Of a stretch of DNA of 64,000 nt, positions 24,786-37,789 are shown one piece after another. The position numbers and the translations under genes were made by a program. How positions within the stretch are numbered: position 1 is the stretch's first letter; each line of letters begins with the position of its first letter. Under the pieces are notes generated by a model, which ran no database searches, was not told the DNA's origin, and worked only from the letters and a program-made list of their open reading frames with translations. The stretch covers positions 4,398,501-4,462,500 of the forward strand of contig CM064697.1 in the NCBI GenBank assembly GCA_032717465.1, in the 5' to 3' direction. The stretch comes from Coenobita brevimanus (lineage: Eukaryota > Arthropoda > Malacostraca > Decapoda > Coenobitidae).

Positions 24786-25289
24786 TGTTTTCGTTTACAA
24801 AGTACTGCAGCTTACAGTGTTGGCTAAGGGCAGGTGCACCACTGTTAACTGAAAAGTTGAACGACTGTGCGGCAAATTTCTTGAGAAAGGGAAGAAATAC
24901 TTTGCCAGTTTGCCTTCTCAGAAGGTTATCAGGGTCACTGCCCCACACCCACACCACCTCCCCCACTCACCCCAGCTCCACTCCTTCTGCCTCCCGCTGT
25001 CTCTTGCCTCGCTGGTTCAACCCTATACGTCTTTCCTTCCTACCGCGCTTCCGTCATGTAATTATAGCTTGATTTATACACAAGTCTTATATCCTGTGGG
25101 CACTTCGTAGTCGGTTTTTTTACCGAAGCCAATTATTTTTTGAAACTGGTGAAACAGACTGGTAAGATATACAGTATTTCTTCTCTTATGTCTTCCACTA
25201 ACACTTCTTAGCTTTTAAGAGGCTCCCTCGCCTCTCTTTCCTCCCTGCCTAAGAGAGGACTTCATAATCTGTAATTTCTTTGATTGTTG

Positions 25290-25493
25290 GTGTTAATCCT
25301 CTCATCTCGAGTACGTCACATTATCACACAATTTTTTTCACCTCAGGACAAGACCCTAATAGAGCATGTTTTAGTAAAGACTGTACTTACACTTCCAGTT
25401 CGAACAGTCTCCCCTACACCGAATAAATTAGTTTGGCGGTGTTAGGAATTAAATGAAAAAGACGTCACCTGATGCAGTGAGTTAAGAAAGACA
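25290..25493. mobile_element. Fold-back MITE family B copy
   Basis: Left end TTAATCCTCTCATCTCGAGTACGTCA, centre ACTTCCAGTTCGAACAGTCTCCCC, right end AAAAAGACGTCACCTGATGCAGTGAGTTAA. The ends are imperfect inverted repeats. Confidence 0.6.
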
Positions 25494-26575
25494 CGCCGGA
25501 TTCTTGGTGTTTCTGCGTTGTGTTGGATCTGCTGAAGACAAATATATTTACTGTATATTCCCGTAACAACCTTACTGACCCCTGCACACTCAGGGAATGC
25601 AAAAACTTCTTTGTATTAAGGTTTATTAAGTTTTAACAAACTCACACAAATAGACGTTACATCTAAATAACTTCTAAGACATTCCTTATAACGGAATCAT
25701 GAACTAATTAATTCAAGTTACATTGTTACATTACAGCCTGCGGGAGGTTATAATGTTGGTGTCTAATCCTGTGACAAGTTAGTGTAAAATAAGACACGAA
25801 CAATCTCACTAATTAGTGTAACAGTTAGGTTGGATCAGAAAATGTAAGTTGAAAGGTTTCATTATCAACAAAATCTTTGGTATTGTTGCATAATTTTCCT
25901 TCACTAATTACACCTACACAGCCTCGAATACTCTGGAGAATTTTTGAGAAATGAAGAGCTCAAACAATTGTCTGCATGGTGACAGTCTCCAGGGCAGGGT
26001 GCAGGGCAGGCTGGAAATGAGCAAGTTCCTGAGCCAATGTCCGTCGTCGTCAGGACCACCACCAGGCACACCGTCATGGGCCAGGCCAGAGAGGGGAGTA
26101 GAGATGTACAGTCGCGGACAGTAATTTCGATTCACTTATATCGAACAATTATAACTCTTGCACAGTATTCTGACAAGTTTGCTGGGGCTTCGACGATCGC
26201 TGTACTGAGTTTTAAAGTCGATGACCACTGTCTCGTTGTCACTGCTAAAGAAGGGACTCGGTATTCATGTCCTCAATAGTATATGGCGTTCTAGAACCAG
26301 TGTGGCAGGTGTTGTAGTGCAGAGCTGAGGTGATGGCAGAACGCTGGCAGTAAGTGTCCTCTTCTGCGAAGGTCTTTCATGACTTGTACTCTAGGATGGA
26401 GGGTAGAGGTGCAGCTGTGATGCTGTGGCAGTGCTGCTTAAAGCTATCATAGATGTGGTGATGGCAATTGTTGTTGTGATGGTATTAGGGATTGTGAAGG
26501 TGGCAGCAGTTGTTAATGTTGGTGATGATGGTGTTATTGATGATCTTGTTGTTGTTGTGGTGGTGGTGGTGGTGG

Positions 26576-26765
26576 TTGTCCTCGCCAGGTGTCGTAAGGA
26601 GGGTCAGTCCAGGGGCAGTATAAAGAAGTTCCTGCCCCGAGTGAGAGGGATGAGTACCCTTGTCACCCGGGGCAGGAGAGGTCGAGGAAGCCCCCCTCCA
26701 CACCCACCCCACCCCACGACACACACACCCCGCTGGAACAAACAGAAAAACAAGTTAGTGTGCAT
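26576..26765 (+). mobile_element. Interspersed repeat family D copy with conserved hairpin
   Basis: GTCCTCGCCAGGTGTCG, GGGTCAGTCCAGGGGCAG and the CCTGCCCCGAGTGAG / TCACCCGGGGCAGG stem match 18722-18840. It ends in CACCCCGCTGGAACAAACAGAAAAACA. Confidence 0.6.
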
Positions 26766-27351
26766 CATATAACCTTATGTCTCACAGTTCATGGGATGGG
26801 AAGGACCCGAAAAAAGAGAGAGAGGAAAGAAAATGAACACTAGCAACAGATGGGGGCTTTACCTCCATCTATCCTTTCATTAGTCAAGCCTTCGAAATTC
26901 TGTACTTCACCTCATGGATCATTCGCTCCACGCAAATGCATCAGATATAGACTATTCCCTCCGATGCCACATAAAAATAAAGGTACAGCTGCAGTCATGT
27001 GCATCTCCACACATACTCCATCTCTTTCCGTCCTCCGTCAGCGTCTTTGCTTCCTCAACAGCCATACCTCGTTATTTATTAATTTACATACCAAATTTTG
27101 CTATCTTGGTCTCCCTCATTTCCTATACTCTTGTCACCACCCAGTAAATATCCATTCACTCTGACCATACATCTGAAGTCACTTCCCTCTTCTTAATTGC
27201 CAGACTTCGCCAAATTTCACGAATTTCAATTTCCCTTGGTAGTCATTAAGGTTATACCACCACAGCCTTATTTATGAACAATATGCAGACTAAACCTAAC
27301 AAGGCCTATCCTATCAGGGAAAATTACAAACAATATCTTTTCTAACTGGTT

Positions 27352-27531
27352 TGGAGATTTCGTAAGACTTCTTCCGCAGCCATTTATTTTGCCTCTCTCT
27401 CTCTCTCTCAGGGCAAACTATGTTGATATCAGGAATGAATCAGTAACATAAAGGAGAATATTAAGGTACTCGTATAACACGGCAAATAAATCGCTAAGGA
27501 AGAGGTGCTACGGGGCCTCATATCCACCTAC
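27352..27531. mobile_element. Fold-back MITE family A copy
   Basis: GACTTCTTCCGCAGCCATTTATTTTGCC at left is the near reverse complement of GGCAAATAAATCGCTAAGGAAGAGGTGCTACGGGGCCTC at right. A CT run interrupts it after the left arm. Confidence 0.7.
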
Positions 27532-28573
27532 AGTAGAAGACGACCCTTTGCCAAGAGGCTTACCTTAGAGGAGAAGCGAACATCCCTCAACACCAGCGGG
27601 AGTGCGACTGATCGTATTGTCCTAACCCCGAGTATTTATCCACCGCCACCTGTGTTGCACCACCTCTCTCCACCCCACCGTCTCCTCCGTCCCACCTCCT
27701 TGCATGTAATTTCCACATACTCTACCTCCACTCTGACTTACCCCACTTAAATTAAGTTCTTATTTAATCTTTTCTTTTTTAATGGTGTGATGGTAAATAA
27801 AAAGACACATAGTGGGTAGTGGGGTGTTAGCGGCATTGGCAAGGATGGTGCAAGCGGTATGATCAGCATGGTGTAAGCAGTTGAGAGGATGCGTGTTGGC
27901 TGTAGATAACATGTTTATCATTATTATCTGTTTTAATCACTGTCCTTTTTACCGTCCCATTTTCTCATCCTACTAACCACCTCGTAAAAAAACAAAAAAA
28001 AAGTGCAGTCATCTAAGCAAGTACAGTACTAACTGTTGTTCCTCATGTCTGTACACACGAGACGAAGCTATAGGCTATTTGAAGTGCTGTACTGTATGGC
28101 AAATGCATATAAAACCGTATGTTATGGTCGATTACGTCACTCATTAAAGTTAAATCATTTGTTGCCATACATAATTACCAGACACCCGAACACATGAGGA
28201 AATACCGTTCTCCTACCTTCTTCCATTATACGTATCTCGAATTCTCGATATTTCTCCTCCGGTCGAAGGTTCTGGAAGTATTCGTAACTTCACCTCACTC
28301 GTCGCCAGATTTGCATCATTATTTTTGTAACTTTCTCTTCATGTATTATTCTTGCCATCCTGTTTCCCGTTTATTACATATCTATCTATCTATATCTATA
28401 TCTATCAGTCTATCTATCTATTCATAATGGTAGGGGGGGTGATCACCATCCACTCACTCGATGTAGTGCTGCTCTCAAGTGACTGTCCTTTCCTCTCTTT
28501 CTTCCTTCTTTCCTTCCTTCCTCTTCTCTCTTTCTTTCCTTCATTCTTCCCTCTTCATTCTGTCCACCAGTGA

Positions 28574-28870
28574 CTCTACACCGCGTGACAAGCCAAATGG
28601 TTTCCTGTAGACACCAGGAAACCATTTACTACGCTGGATGGTAATCATAAAACCAAATCATGGCGCCTGGTGGTTGCGCTCCAGTCGGATTGAGCCTGTG
28701 GAGGTTTATGTCCAAGGGATGGTTGGGGTTTATTGCTCATGTAATGCCACTGAGGCTGGTCACTCATCTTAAATGTTAGGACCAACTTGCCTTGCCCCGG
28801 GCTCCTATGCTCCTCATGGGACAACACTGGATTGGATGATAATTATATATCATCATCATCATCATCCGGA
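28574..28870 (-). mobile_element. Interspersed repeat family C copy, reverse orientation
   Basis: Read on the minus strand it gives GGAGCATAGGAGCCCGGGGC, ACATTTAAGATGAGTGACCAGCC, GAGCAATAAACCCCAACCATCCCTTGGA, CACCAGGCGCC and AACCATTTGGCTTGTCACGC, collinear with the copies at 24090 and 55896. A CATCATCAT run lies at its 5' side. Confidence 0.7.
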
Positions 28871-29149
28871 CCTCTTTTCCCACCCTAGGGCAGGGTGAGG
28901 AGTAACAGCGTCCATACATCTTATACATATACCGCAACTACATATTGTCGAGCAATATCCAACAGCAGAAATAGCTATTACGAAAGTAGGAGAAAATATC
29001 ACCAGAAAGTCCAGTGAAAAGAGCATAGCATTCACCTACACATCAAACCTTCAAAAACTCTGCATCCCACGGGCAGTTCCATCCACCCGTCCCCTTGTGC
29101 CTGTAACGTAGAATAATTCCGGAGATTTTGCACTAGCCTCTTCATTATC

Positions 29150-29345
29150 ATTTTTTTTCCTACAGTCAATCTCGCTCAGTTTAAGAGAGACTTTTCGAAA
29201 TGGAGAGCCTCCATTAATCTTTTAAATAGTATAGGTCTCTCTTAAATCGAATAAAATCACGTGACGGTCGCAAGATTAAAATTAACTTCGACAACATAAA
29301 GTTAAAAATTATTTCAACCCTTTTCATGCTCATGCCCGTTCAAAC
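29150..29345. mobile_element. Fold-back MITE family B copy
   Basis: Has paired GAGAGACTTTTCGAAATGGAGAG...TAGGTCTCTCTTAAATCGAATAAAATCACGTGACGGTCGCAAGATTAA, the family's centre and right arm with changes. Confidence 0.5.
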
Positions 29346-29439
29346 GAAGTCCATTCAATGTTGGCTCTTATAAGTTATTTTGCCTTCAGTTCCTTAGCCT
29401 CTTTAATTAGATAACTTTAGGTTATTTATTTATTTACTT

Positions 29440-29715
29440 ATTTATTGTTACCTCCAGACGAGTATATTCAACTCAGGATGATCTAGTACTGAACAGGCAT
29501 ATGAAGGCTATGCTGTACTTAACCTATCCAGTTCAATTATACTCGTGCTTCCACCAGGCCATTGCATTTAACGTGGGAAGGGCGTCTTGCAGTGAAGCTG
29601 TATTGAACCCCCCCACCCCCTGTTCCAAACATCGCTCCGTAGCTGAGTAAATTCGTCTGGAGATAGCAAGAATACAATATAAAATACGTCCTCAGGTTGA
29701 AAGGATTAATTTATC
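29440..29715. mobile_element. Family B copy with internal insertion
   Basis: The left arm TTGTTACCTCCAGACGAGTATATTCAACTCAGG pairs with the right arm CTGAGTAAATTCGTCTGGAGATAGCAAGAATA. It ends GACGTCCTCAGGTTGAAAGGATTAA-like. The middle is longer than in other copies. Confidence 0.55.
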
Positions 29716-29808
29716 ACTCATTCTCTCTCCCACATACATACATACATACATACTATATGCTGGCTATTCGAAGCAGGCCATATATGTGTGTGTGTGTGTG
29801 TGTGTGTG

Positions 29809-29880
29809 GAACACCGTGTACGTGTCTAGCCTTGGTAATGACGTCAAAAGTGGTGGCACCATGACTGTGACGTCACTGAT
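29809..29880 (+). repeat. GT/TGACGTCA module, copy 1
   Basis: After a (GT)n run comes ACCGTGTACGTGTCTAGCCTTGG, then TGACGTCA, GTGGTGGCACCATGACTGTGACGTCACTG. The two TGACGTCA palindromes match the consensus CRE bound by CREB/ATF proteins. Binding here is untested. Confidence 0.6.
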
Positions 29881-29958
29881 CAAATTAGTCAGTATCGGGT
29901 CATGTGAAGGTTTTGGTGTCCATGATGAGACGCTTGTGGACACCCGTTGTAGTGACGT

Positions 29959-29959
<1 letters not shown>

Positions 29960-30005
<46 letters not shown>
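29960..30005 (+). repeat. (GA)n microsatellite
   Basis: About 22 AG units. Confidence 0.95.
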
Positions 30006-30011
<6 letters not shown>

Positions 30012-30188
30012 CTTATCATCGACGGTACAAATATGTTTAGCACACAGAAAGCCAAGAGTGCACACAGTTCAAGTCAGACACCAGATGATAGTGAAATTCA
30101 GACTAGATGAATGCCAGGGATGGACACTATTCACTCGGCTGCTGAGAATCCTTCGTTAGTCAGAAGTAATGATTGTGGTATTCAAGAG

Positions 30189-30189
<1 letters not shown>

Positions 30190-30224
<35 letters not shown>

Positions 30225-30287
30225 TAGTGGTATTCCGAGGAAGATTGGAAAAAACATCGTACAGAAGTGGCTGATTTGTATTTTACC

Positions 30288-30332
<45 letters not shown>

Positions 30333-30470
30333 GTTGTTGTTGTTGTTGGTATTATCATCATCATCATCATCATTACTACTACTACAACATCTACTACTGT
30401 TATTATATATTTTATTGTTCGTGTCAATTGTAGTAGTAGTAGCAGCAGCAGCAGAATTATATTTAGGTGT
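30190..30470 (+). repeat. GT, TTA, TTG, ATC, TAC and AGC microsatellite cluster
   Basis: (GT)n at 30190-30222, (TTA)n at about 30286-30332, then short TTG, ATC, ACT, AGT and AGC trinucleotide runs in succession. Confidence 0.9.
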
Positions 30471-30724
30471 ATATTGCATCACTTCCCGCCCTGACGTACT
30501 GTCCTACGAAGGTTGTGATGTCCTCCAAAGAAAGATCGAGAATATTGCAACTCACTCATTTTATAATACTCCATACACTGCCAGCCTCTCACCATTTTGA
30601 AGTTGATACAGTTTTATGCCAAGCTAATTCAGTTCTTTGCATGGCGATTATAAAGAGCTGACTGGCTTAACTTTCGATGTAAAATATATTGTTATGTTGA
30701 ATGACTGGAGGTAGAGGCATTTTC

Positions 30725-30727
<3 letters not shown>

Positions 30728-30803
<76 letters not shown>
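30728..30803 (+). repeat. (GT)n microsatellite
   Basis: About 38 GT units with one TATG interruption. Confidence 0.95.
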
Positions 30804-30805
<2 letters not shown>

Positions 30806-30962
30806 TAGTAATTCCGTGTGCGTGTGTACCTTGTGAGTGATGTCATGTGTGGCGGCTCTATGACCGTTCGAGTATGTGTATATGTATGTATGTGCATGGC
30901 GAACTCCGTGTGCGTGTGTAGCTTGATTGGCGTCATCAGTGGTTGCACAATGATTGTACGTG
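30804..30962 (+). repeat. GT/TGACGTCA modules, copies 2 and 3 (diverged)
   Basis: Both carry CTCCGTGTGCGTGTGTA-CTTG or a close form, then a mutated CRE (GTGATGTCA, TGGCGTCA), then GTGG-GGC-C-ATGA. They match the module at 29809. Confidence 0.6.
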
Positions 30963-30979
30963 TATTATGTGTATATATG

Positions 30980-31160
<181 letters not shown>

Positions 31161-31624
31161 GTGAGTCATGGTACCACATCAATGAGTGTGTGTCTGTGGT
31201 GGTCATGTGCCGCAGTAATGTATAAGTAACTATGTAGGTGCTGCTGCGTTTATTATCAGTACTGATATTTGTACCGTTCATAAATAGCACCATTAGTATG
31301 TGTGACGTCACTTCCTGTAACGTAGACAGCGGCAGCATAGTAGTAGTAGTAGTAACAGTAGCAGTAGTGGTAGTGGCAGTAGCAGTAGTAGTAGTAGCAG
31401 TAGCAGCAGTAGTAGTAACAATGATAATGATAATAATACAGTAATAACAACAAAATAATAATAATAATATCAATTTCCTTTGGAGATATTCATTTACATA
31501 TTGCCTGAGAACGTTGTCATTTTCAGACAGCTGCTAATTGTGGTGTTATATAATTAACATAACATTATGAATTAAGCATTTCTGTTTATACCATTTACTT
31601 GTGTGTCTTTATGAAAATAAATAT

Positions 31625-31625
<1 letters not shown>

Positions 31626-31680
<55 letters not shown>
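31626..31680 (+). repeat. (CT)n microsatellite
   Basis: About 27 CT units. Confidence 0.95.
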
Positions 31681-31681
<1 letters not shown>

Positions 31682-31958
31682 ATGCGTAGGTCCTCGGCAC
31701 AATGAGATCAAAATCGGACAATCTGACGCTTTATGTCCGATCACAGGACGCGGTGCAAAATTATATTAAGCACACTCCGTTCCATCAGGCGGCGTTCAGG
31801 ACACTCCGTTCCCTTAGTGCCAGGCGGGATGCGGGTGACACTGAAAAACGGAATATCCAAAACGCGGCACCGTGAAATGAGATGCATTTATTCTTATCAT
31901 TCCTCCGACCTACACCATCAGACAATTGACGTCAGAAAATGAGCCGTGTTGATGCACT

Positions 31959-32123
31959 GGATATTTCGTAGTTTCATTATCTTAGCTATTTATTATACTT
32001 ATTACTTGATATTCTACTTGACGTTATTTTTTAGTACCGAAATAGTTTGACTCGAAAACCTGCAGAATAACAAGGTGTAATAAGCAAAATGAATCGCAGA
32101 GGAAGAGGTGCTAAGAAGTCGCC
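31959..32123. mobile_element. Fold-back MITE family A copy
   Basis: Left arm ATTATCTTAGCTATTTATTATACTTATTAC; right arm AAGGTGTAATAAGCAAAATGAATCGCAGAGGAAGAGGTGCTAAG. The two are near reverse complements. Confidence 0.65.
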
Positions 32124-32248
32124 CTACGCTTGGTGGTGTAGGGGCGGGGGTGGGGCGGGGCGGGGCGGGGGCTATACCTGGCCTGCAGCGCCACCTAACG
32201 GAACACCCCGCCCAGTCACCACAGCCTCTCCTGGCTCTGAGTGGCTTC

Positions 32249-32420
32249 GGAGATTTCGTAGCACCTATTCCTCCGTGGTCTATTCAGCACATTGCATCTC
32301 AGTATCTCCCGTGTGTGCTATAGATGCAATGTCGATATTAAAATGTCATGAATAACATACAAGAAAATGTTAAGGTATAAAATGCAAAATAAATTGTTGG
32401 GGTGGTGTTATGAAGTCTCC
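32249..32420. mobile_element. Fold-back MITE family A copy
   Basis: GGAGATTTCGTAGCACCTATTCC at left versus GGTGGTGTTATGAAGTCTCC at right. The right flank of the centre has CATGAATAACATACAAGAAAATGTTAAGGTATAA, shared with other copies. Confidence 0.65.
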
Positions 32421-32659
32421 AGTGCTGCTTGAAAAAATACGTCTCTCATGTTCACGTACACAAGCTTACGACCAACTCCAAGTCGTAACTCTCTCTCTCT
32501 CTCTCTCTGGAGAAAAAAAGGAAAATACAGAAAATTCCCTTGTCGTTATGAGAATCTAATCGTAAATCTGTTAATGAATCCGGTCTCTCTACAAAACCAG
32601 TAAGAAGCCGAGTCAACTAAAGCTGGAAAGGGCAGGGGGAGGGATGTTAGATACAGACC

Positions 32660-32895
32660 AATCTTCTCGTCAGGTAAGGAAGCTCCCTAACACCTCTTCC
32701 ATAGCGATGTATTTTTGGAGTTTTTGGATATGGCTGGCTAATATCCTTTTGTACTGTATTTATGCAGGGTATGGTGATATTTGAAGGATTTATTATATAA
32801 CATACAGTAGGGCAGTAAGGTGTATTAAGCAAAATAAATCGCTAAGGAAAACGTGTTAGGTAGCTTCCTTAACTGATAAGAATACGGGCCTACAG
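32660..32895. mobile_element. Fold-back MITE family A, well-preserved copy
   Basis: The left arm CAGGTAAGGAAGCTCCCTAACACCTCTTCCATAGCGATGTATTTTTGG is the near reverse complement of the right arm CAAAATAAATCGCTAAGGAAAACGTGTTAGGTAGCTTCCTTAACTGATAAGAATACGGGCC. A centre of about 110 bp (GGCTGGCTAATATCCTTTTGTACTG...) is shared with 44931-45160. No coding capacity. Confidence 0.8.
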
Positions 32896-33560
32896 CTTTT
32901 AGTAAACCCTTCGTTCATCAGGGGCTCTCCAAGGCTGAACCTAAGTCTGGTAGCAGTAAGAATTAGTTACAATGTAGGTTATCAGTGTAGAGGAGGCAGT
33001 TAATTTCACCCGGCATGTAGAAACTGATAAAATAATATAATTCTAATGTTTACGTTAGTGGTGAAAACAAAATGTGCTAAATATAACTGTACTTTAGACA
33101 GAGAAACCTAGAAATCTGTAGACAGTGCGTGTTGTGTAAGATCTTGATAGCTCCACTTTCGATTTTTTTCCCCCAAACGGCGGGCTACACGACTGCGGTT
33201 AACCACAACCTACCAACTTTCAGGAAGACCACAGCTACCACTATCATAGAAGGTCAGATGGAGGACACTGAAGGAGGTCGACAACGAACCTCAGAGTTAG
33301 TGGGAGAATGTTTCAGCGCTGACCACTTGTATACCGGTTGATACTTTCACTTCTAAAATGAACAGGAAAACGATGATAGCGTGTAGATAGCCGGGTACTG
33401 GTGTTGCGTGCCTGCCTTAAAGGGCATGCAAGCAAAAAGTTGAGAAAAACAGTGTTCAGTGTAAAATCAAGTTGTGTAACATCGCAGCGACGAGAGAGAC
33501 TAGCGAGAGTTAATGGCAGAAGTCAGGTCGTAAGTCGTTGATTATCCTGTTTAAAAATGG

Positions 33561-33563
<3 letters not shown>

Positions 33564-33649
<86 letters not shown>
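33564..33649 (+). repeat. (CA)n microsatellite
   Basis: About 43 CA units. Confidence 0.97.
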
Positions 33650-33650
<1 letters not shown>

Positions 33651-33659
33651 GAAATTTGC

Positions 33660-36600
33660 TCAGTACAAGGTTGTAATATTCCCTGAACACTAACAGCATC
33701 TGTGCAGGGTTTAAAAAAACGTAGTCAGCTAATTAAAACCTGATTTCATAAAAGGTGTAATCATCTTCTAGAAAAGATTACGAAGATAACTTAATGAGTG
33801 GATAAATGCTGCTGTGTGAATGTTGTCAGTAGATGAATATGTTGTCAGTATTGATTCCGGCCCTTTTTCCGGGACGGCAGTGGGAAGAGTAATTTTGGTA
33901 GGAGGTGCGTGAGAGAATTCAGGGTGCAGCCACAGTCATCACCTCACCAACCACACTCTTCACCATACCTACCACCATCTGAACCACAACTACCACAGGC
34001 TTCACTGCTACCACCACCAACCGATATCACCGGAGCTATCATAACGTTACCATGCCCACAAATGTCTCCATAGATGCCACAACAACTGCGATTCTTAGTG
34101 TGTACCGCCCCTTCTCTAGTCTTACTGTACCATCACCATCAAGTAAACTCTCACCATGACTTACCATCTCCTCTGTTGCTGCGACCATCTATATAATGCC
34201 ACTTCCACCATCACAGCTACCACACCACCTGGATAATCGTAGACCATAACGATAAATATATTTCTAATCGTAATGATTTTGTATAAATATATTTCTAATC
34301 GTAATGATTTTGTATGTAAAATCGAGGACAATCACTCTATTAATTTCTATATTATTCTACTTTTTGCTTCATCCTTATATCTATCCATTTTCTTCTGCAC
34401 TTCTCGACGGTCACGTTTCTAGTACATGATGGCATACCTGCACGTGCATATCAGATCAGCACCGTATTAATGTAACTGGCACTGGCAGACATGCTGAAAG
34501 TGAGAAAGGGTGTGATAGGCATGCAGAAATTGAGAGAAGACGTGGCCGTGACAATGGCTGTGCTTGTATCTGTCTTGTGAGGGACCTCCTATCAGCCCAC
34601 CTGTCTGCTGTGGACTTGCGGGTGTTTGCCCTGCCCACCGATCTGTCTGTGTGGCTGTCAGTTGCCCTGGGCTGGTAGACGTGAGCGTGACAGCGTGAGG
34701 CGGTGGATGTTGACGTTCTCGCTGTGCAGCCTACAGCTTGGAGCCACCACACCAGAGCACACCCCAACCATACAGAATCGTGTATAAATGAAAAAAAAAT
34801 AATAATGACACCATCACCATCACTACCATCATTGTCATCATCTTCATCATCATCATCATCTTTTGCTCACTTAGAGAAAGGAGCTATCCAGCAAGGCTCT
34901 TTGATCTCGTTTGAGAGATAACTGAAGGAAGTTCCAGTTGTTTCCCTTGTTGTGTGTCGTAAGAAATATTAGACTTTATGCACCACAGGTAAATCTGGGA
35001 GACTGAGCGATTGCCACATCCAAAAATCAGTGCAAAGAAAAGGGGCTTCTAGCTTGCCATTTTCACCCACCTTAGTCACCTTTGACGACACACATGGAAT
35101 ACGTGGGTGTACTGGTGGTCCCCTCCCCCCCTCAGTCACAGGGGGCAAGAGTCATAAATACCGTGAAGTCGAGTGATGTCAAGTGTTTTCTCATTACATG
35201 ATATACTCATTTTATTTACTATATTTGTTTGCAAGTGTGTTGGTGCCCTGTAACTCATCACGCTGGCTGACGCTGTAACTGTCCAGCCATTCGTCATGCC
35301 AGCCACATACATGGAATTCCTCAGCCTTATGTGGTTACTGCAGCAGGCACGGGCAAAAGCTCGGAGGAATCAATTTTATGGAAAGATATATAGTAGTTGC
35401 CGTATAATATTACGAGTTTTCTACGAAATTCGTGAGTGAGAGAATGAAAATATAAAGGGGTTACTGTGGAGAATGACTGGGCTCATCTTCCTTGCAAGAA
35501 TGTACGAGTTTTAGGGAAGGTGCTTAAAAGAAAACAAAAATCTCCTAGTTACTCTTGGAACAGACTGTCCAGACAAAGAGGACACCTAGATCACTTGGGG
35601 CAAATTAGGGCAGATGTTTAGGCAACCCCCTTCCCCAGCACCCACCCTCTGCATGTTCCTGTCGTGACGTATACTAGTCTAGGATTTTTATTTCTTAAAG
35701 TTACATAAACACAGTAGTAATGGCATGTAGGTAGCTATGTCTCATACAGAATGATATAGACATTTATTTTGAAAATCTCATGCACGTACGAGTAGAGCTT
35801 AACAGTCAGGAGGGCCCCACTTGACCTAGGTTAGTGTTTCTTGCTAGTCTCGCATTTCAAGTATAGTCCCATTCGCCGATTTACTCTCATTATCTCTCAC
35901 TAAGTATACCTCAGTCAGCAAGGTTAGTATGCTGCTCAAGTGTGGATGCGTATTTCGTAAGCGCACGCCATAACCTGCCTTTTATATTCACCAAAAAATA
36001 GTCTTTTCTTATGAAAGAATACATCATAATTATAACATTGGTGGGAAGACACCAGTGATGTGCTAGTGTTGAACTATTTAAGAGAAACTTACAAACAATG
36101 AACTGACTTGATTCATCTCTTTTAACACAAGTGAATTAGGCTGTATGAGAGTGTGACCAAGGCCTTATTATGTTTGATGGTGGAGGGGGAGGGTGAACAT
36201 TGGTCGAAGATTGTTCACACCTTCCAACCATCAGGCGTTGTTTCTTAGACGGGAAGGTAGTGGGATGCTGAGGAGGTATAGATGAAATTAAATTATATTT
36301 TGCCACTCATCTCACTGCATTTGTTATCGTATTTAATAACTTTTTGGGGGGCAATCATTTATGATATCTCTCTCGCTATGTATAGCATTTATCTTTATTC
36401 AGTCTGGTTATGCGGCTGAATCATGTAGCCTATCCGGCTCAAAGAAGTTAGACACCTCTGCCCTGCAAAGTCCTGGGTAACTCTTGGACATGGTGTAGCA
36501 CCAGTTAGCCCATCAAAAAGGTAGTAGATGGGTGGTTACCATCGCCCCTGGAGGTACTATCATGGGAGTGATATTGGGCCAAAGCCCGGTAGCTAGCTTC

Positions 36601-37200
36601 TTACAACACTCCCACGCGGAGAACTTACCACATTTACCAAATTATCAAAATATGGACTGAGACTACTTACACTTATGTCCTAAACACAGCTCCTCCGTTT
36701 GGGGCTATGCCTCCTCCCTTTTCCTTACACCTCGCCATATGGAAGGACCCTGTTCCTACCCTCGTGGGGCACTGTCTGCCAAAAGGCGGGTGCTTGTTTG
36801 TGGTCGATGAGTCTTCTCGGCCAGACAGACAGGGGTAGAACAACAACAACAATCCCTATGCAGTTTTATCATATGGAGGATCTTGGAATGGACTGATTGC
36901 ATGGATGAACTTGAATCTTTGATTAATATCTGGTAGGTTTTCATTTTCAGAAACCTCTCCTCTGCCCCTGAATTATAGCAGGTGCGACTTGCCCATGTAA
37001 GGCGATTACATGGTTGGGTATACTGTCCACATTTCACACAACTTGCCCCGCTTTAGTAGTATATGTACCGAGGAAACGCTTAATGCAGTGTGTGATCAAA
37101 GATCTGATAATATGACTGTCTTTAAACTAACGCAGTATGTCATTAATATGTTTCTGACTGTTCAACGTGTCTGTCATGAACTGTGTCCTGAGCTAGATTG
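33660..37200. other. Non-coding stretch, nothing firmly recognised
   Basis: Contains a CCACCATCA-rich patch (33940-34220), a direct repeat of about 37 bp (ATAAATATATTTCTAATCGTAATGATTTTGTAT at 34250-34320) and a CAT run (34840-34860). At 36440-36860 there is a possible interspersed repeat with a CAACAACAA patch. No exon is supported. Confidence 0.45.
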
Positions 37201-37218
37201 AAGTCATCTCCCTCTCTA

Positions 37219-37330
<112 letters not shown>

Positions 37331-37576
37331 TCTGCAGTTGGCAAGTTTTTCATGTTGTGTAGGAATGTTAGTCTCACAGGTAAAGTTGGTTCTCACCGGA
37401 GGGTATAACAGTGTTCCTCCCCGCGTACACCAGTGCTTGACTCATTCATGCCCGCTTCCTCTCATTCCATTTCCTTTATATAGAGAAGAATCCATTCATA
37501 CACTATGTACAGCATGTTTTTTTTATTCATTTCATTGACAAGTTATATACCTTTCCCCTTCTTTGTATTCTTAACC

Positions 37577-37785
37577 CCCTCACTCGAATGACATCTTTTC
37601 CTAGTTTATTCTTTTTGCCTACGGACGATTTTATACAACTTAGGATAGATCTCTCGTACTGACTTGGTTAACGAGGGGTGTCTCAAACTTCTCCAGATCG
37701 ATAAGTCTTTCCTCAGCTTATTAAAATCGCGTGGAGGCAGCAAGATTAATTTTTAGAAATGTGTCATCGTGGTTAAGTTCCTAAA
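37577..37785. mobile_element. Fold-back MITE family B copy
   Basis: Left ACCCCCTCACTCGAATGACATC, TTTTTGCCTACGGACGATTTTATACAACTTAGG; right CTCAGCTTATTAAAATCGCGTGGAGGCAGCAAGATTAA, AATGTGTCATCGTGGTTAAG. The outer and inner arms both pair. Confidence 0.7.
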
Positions 37786-37789
37786 TAAG

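Noticed and set aside
34456..34767. 103-codon minus-strand frame rich in Arg, Ser and Thr
   Set aside because: No recognisable motif, and the sequence contains imperfect short repeats (GACATGCTGAAAGTGAGAAAGG-like).
36430..36870. Possible SINE or gene fragment ending in CAACAACAA
   Set aside because: No second copy in the window, no target duplication found, and the 65-codon frame lacks any motif; too weak to call.
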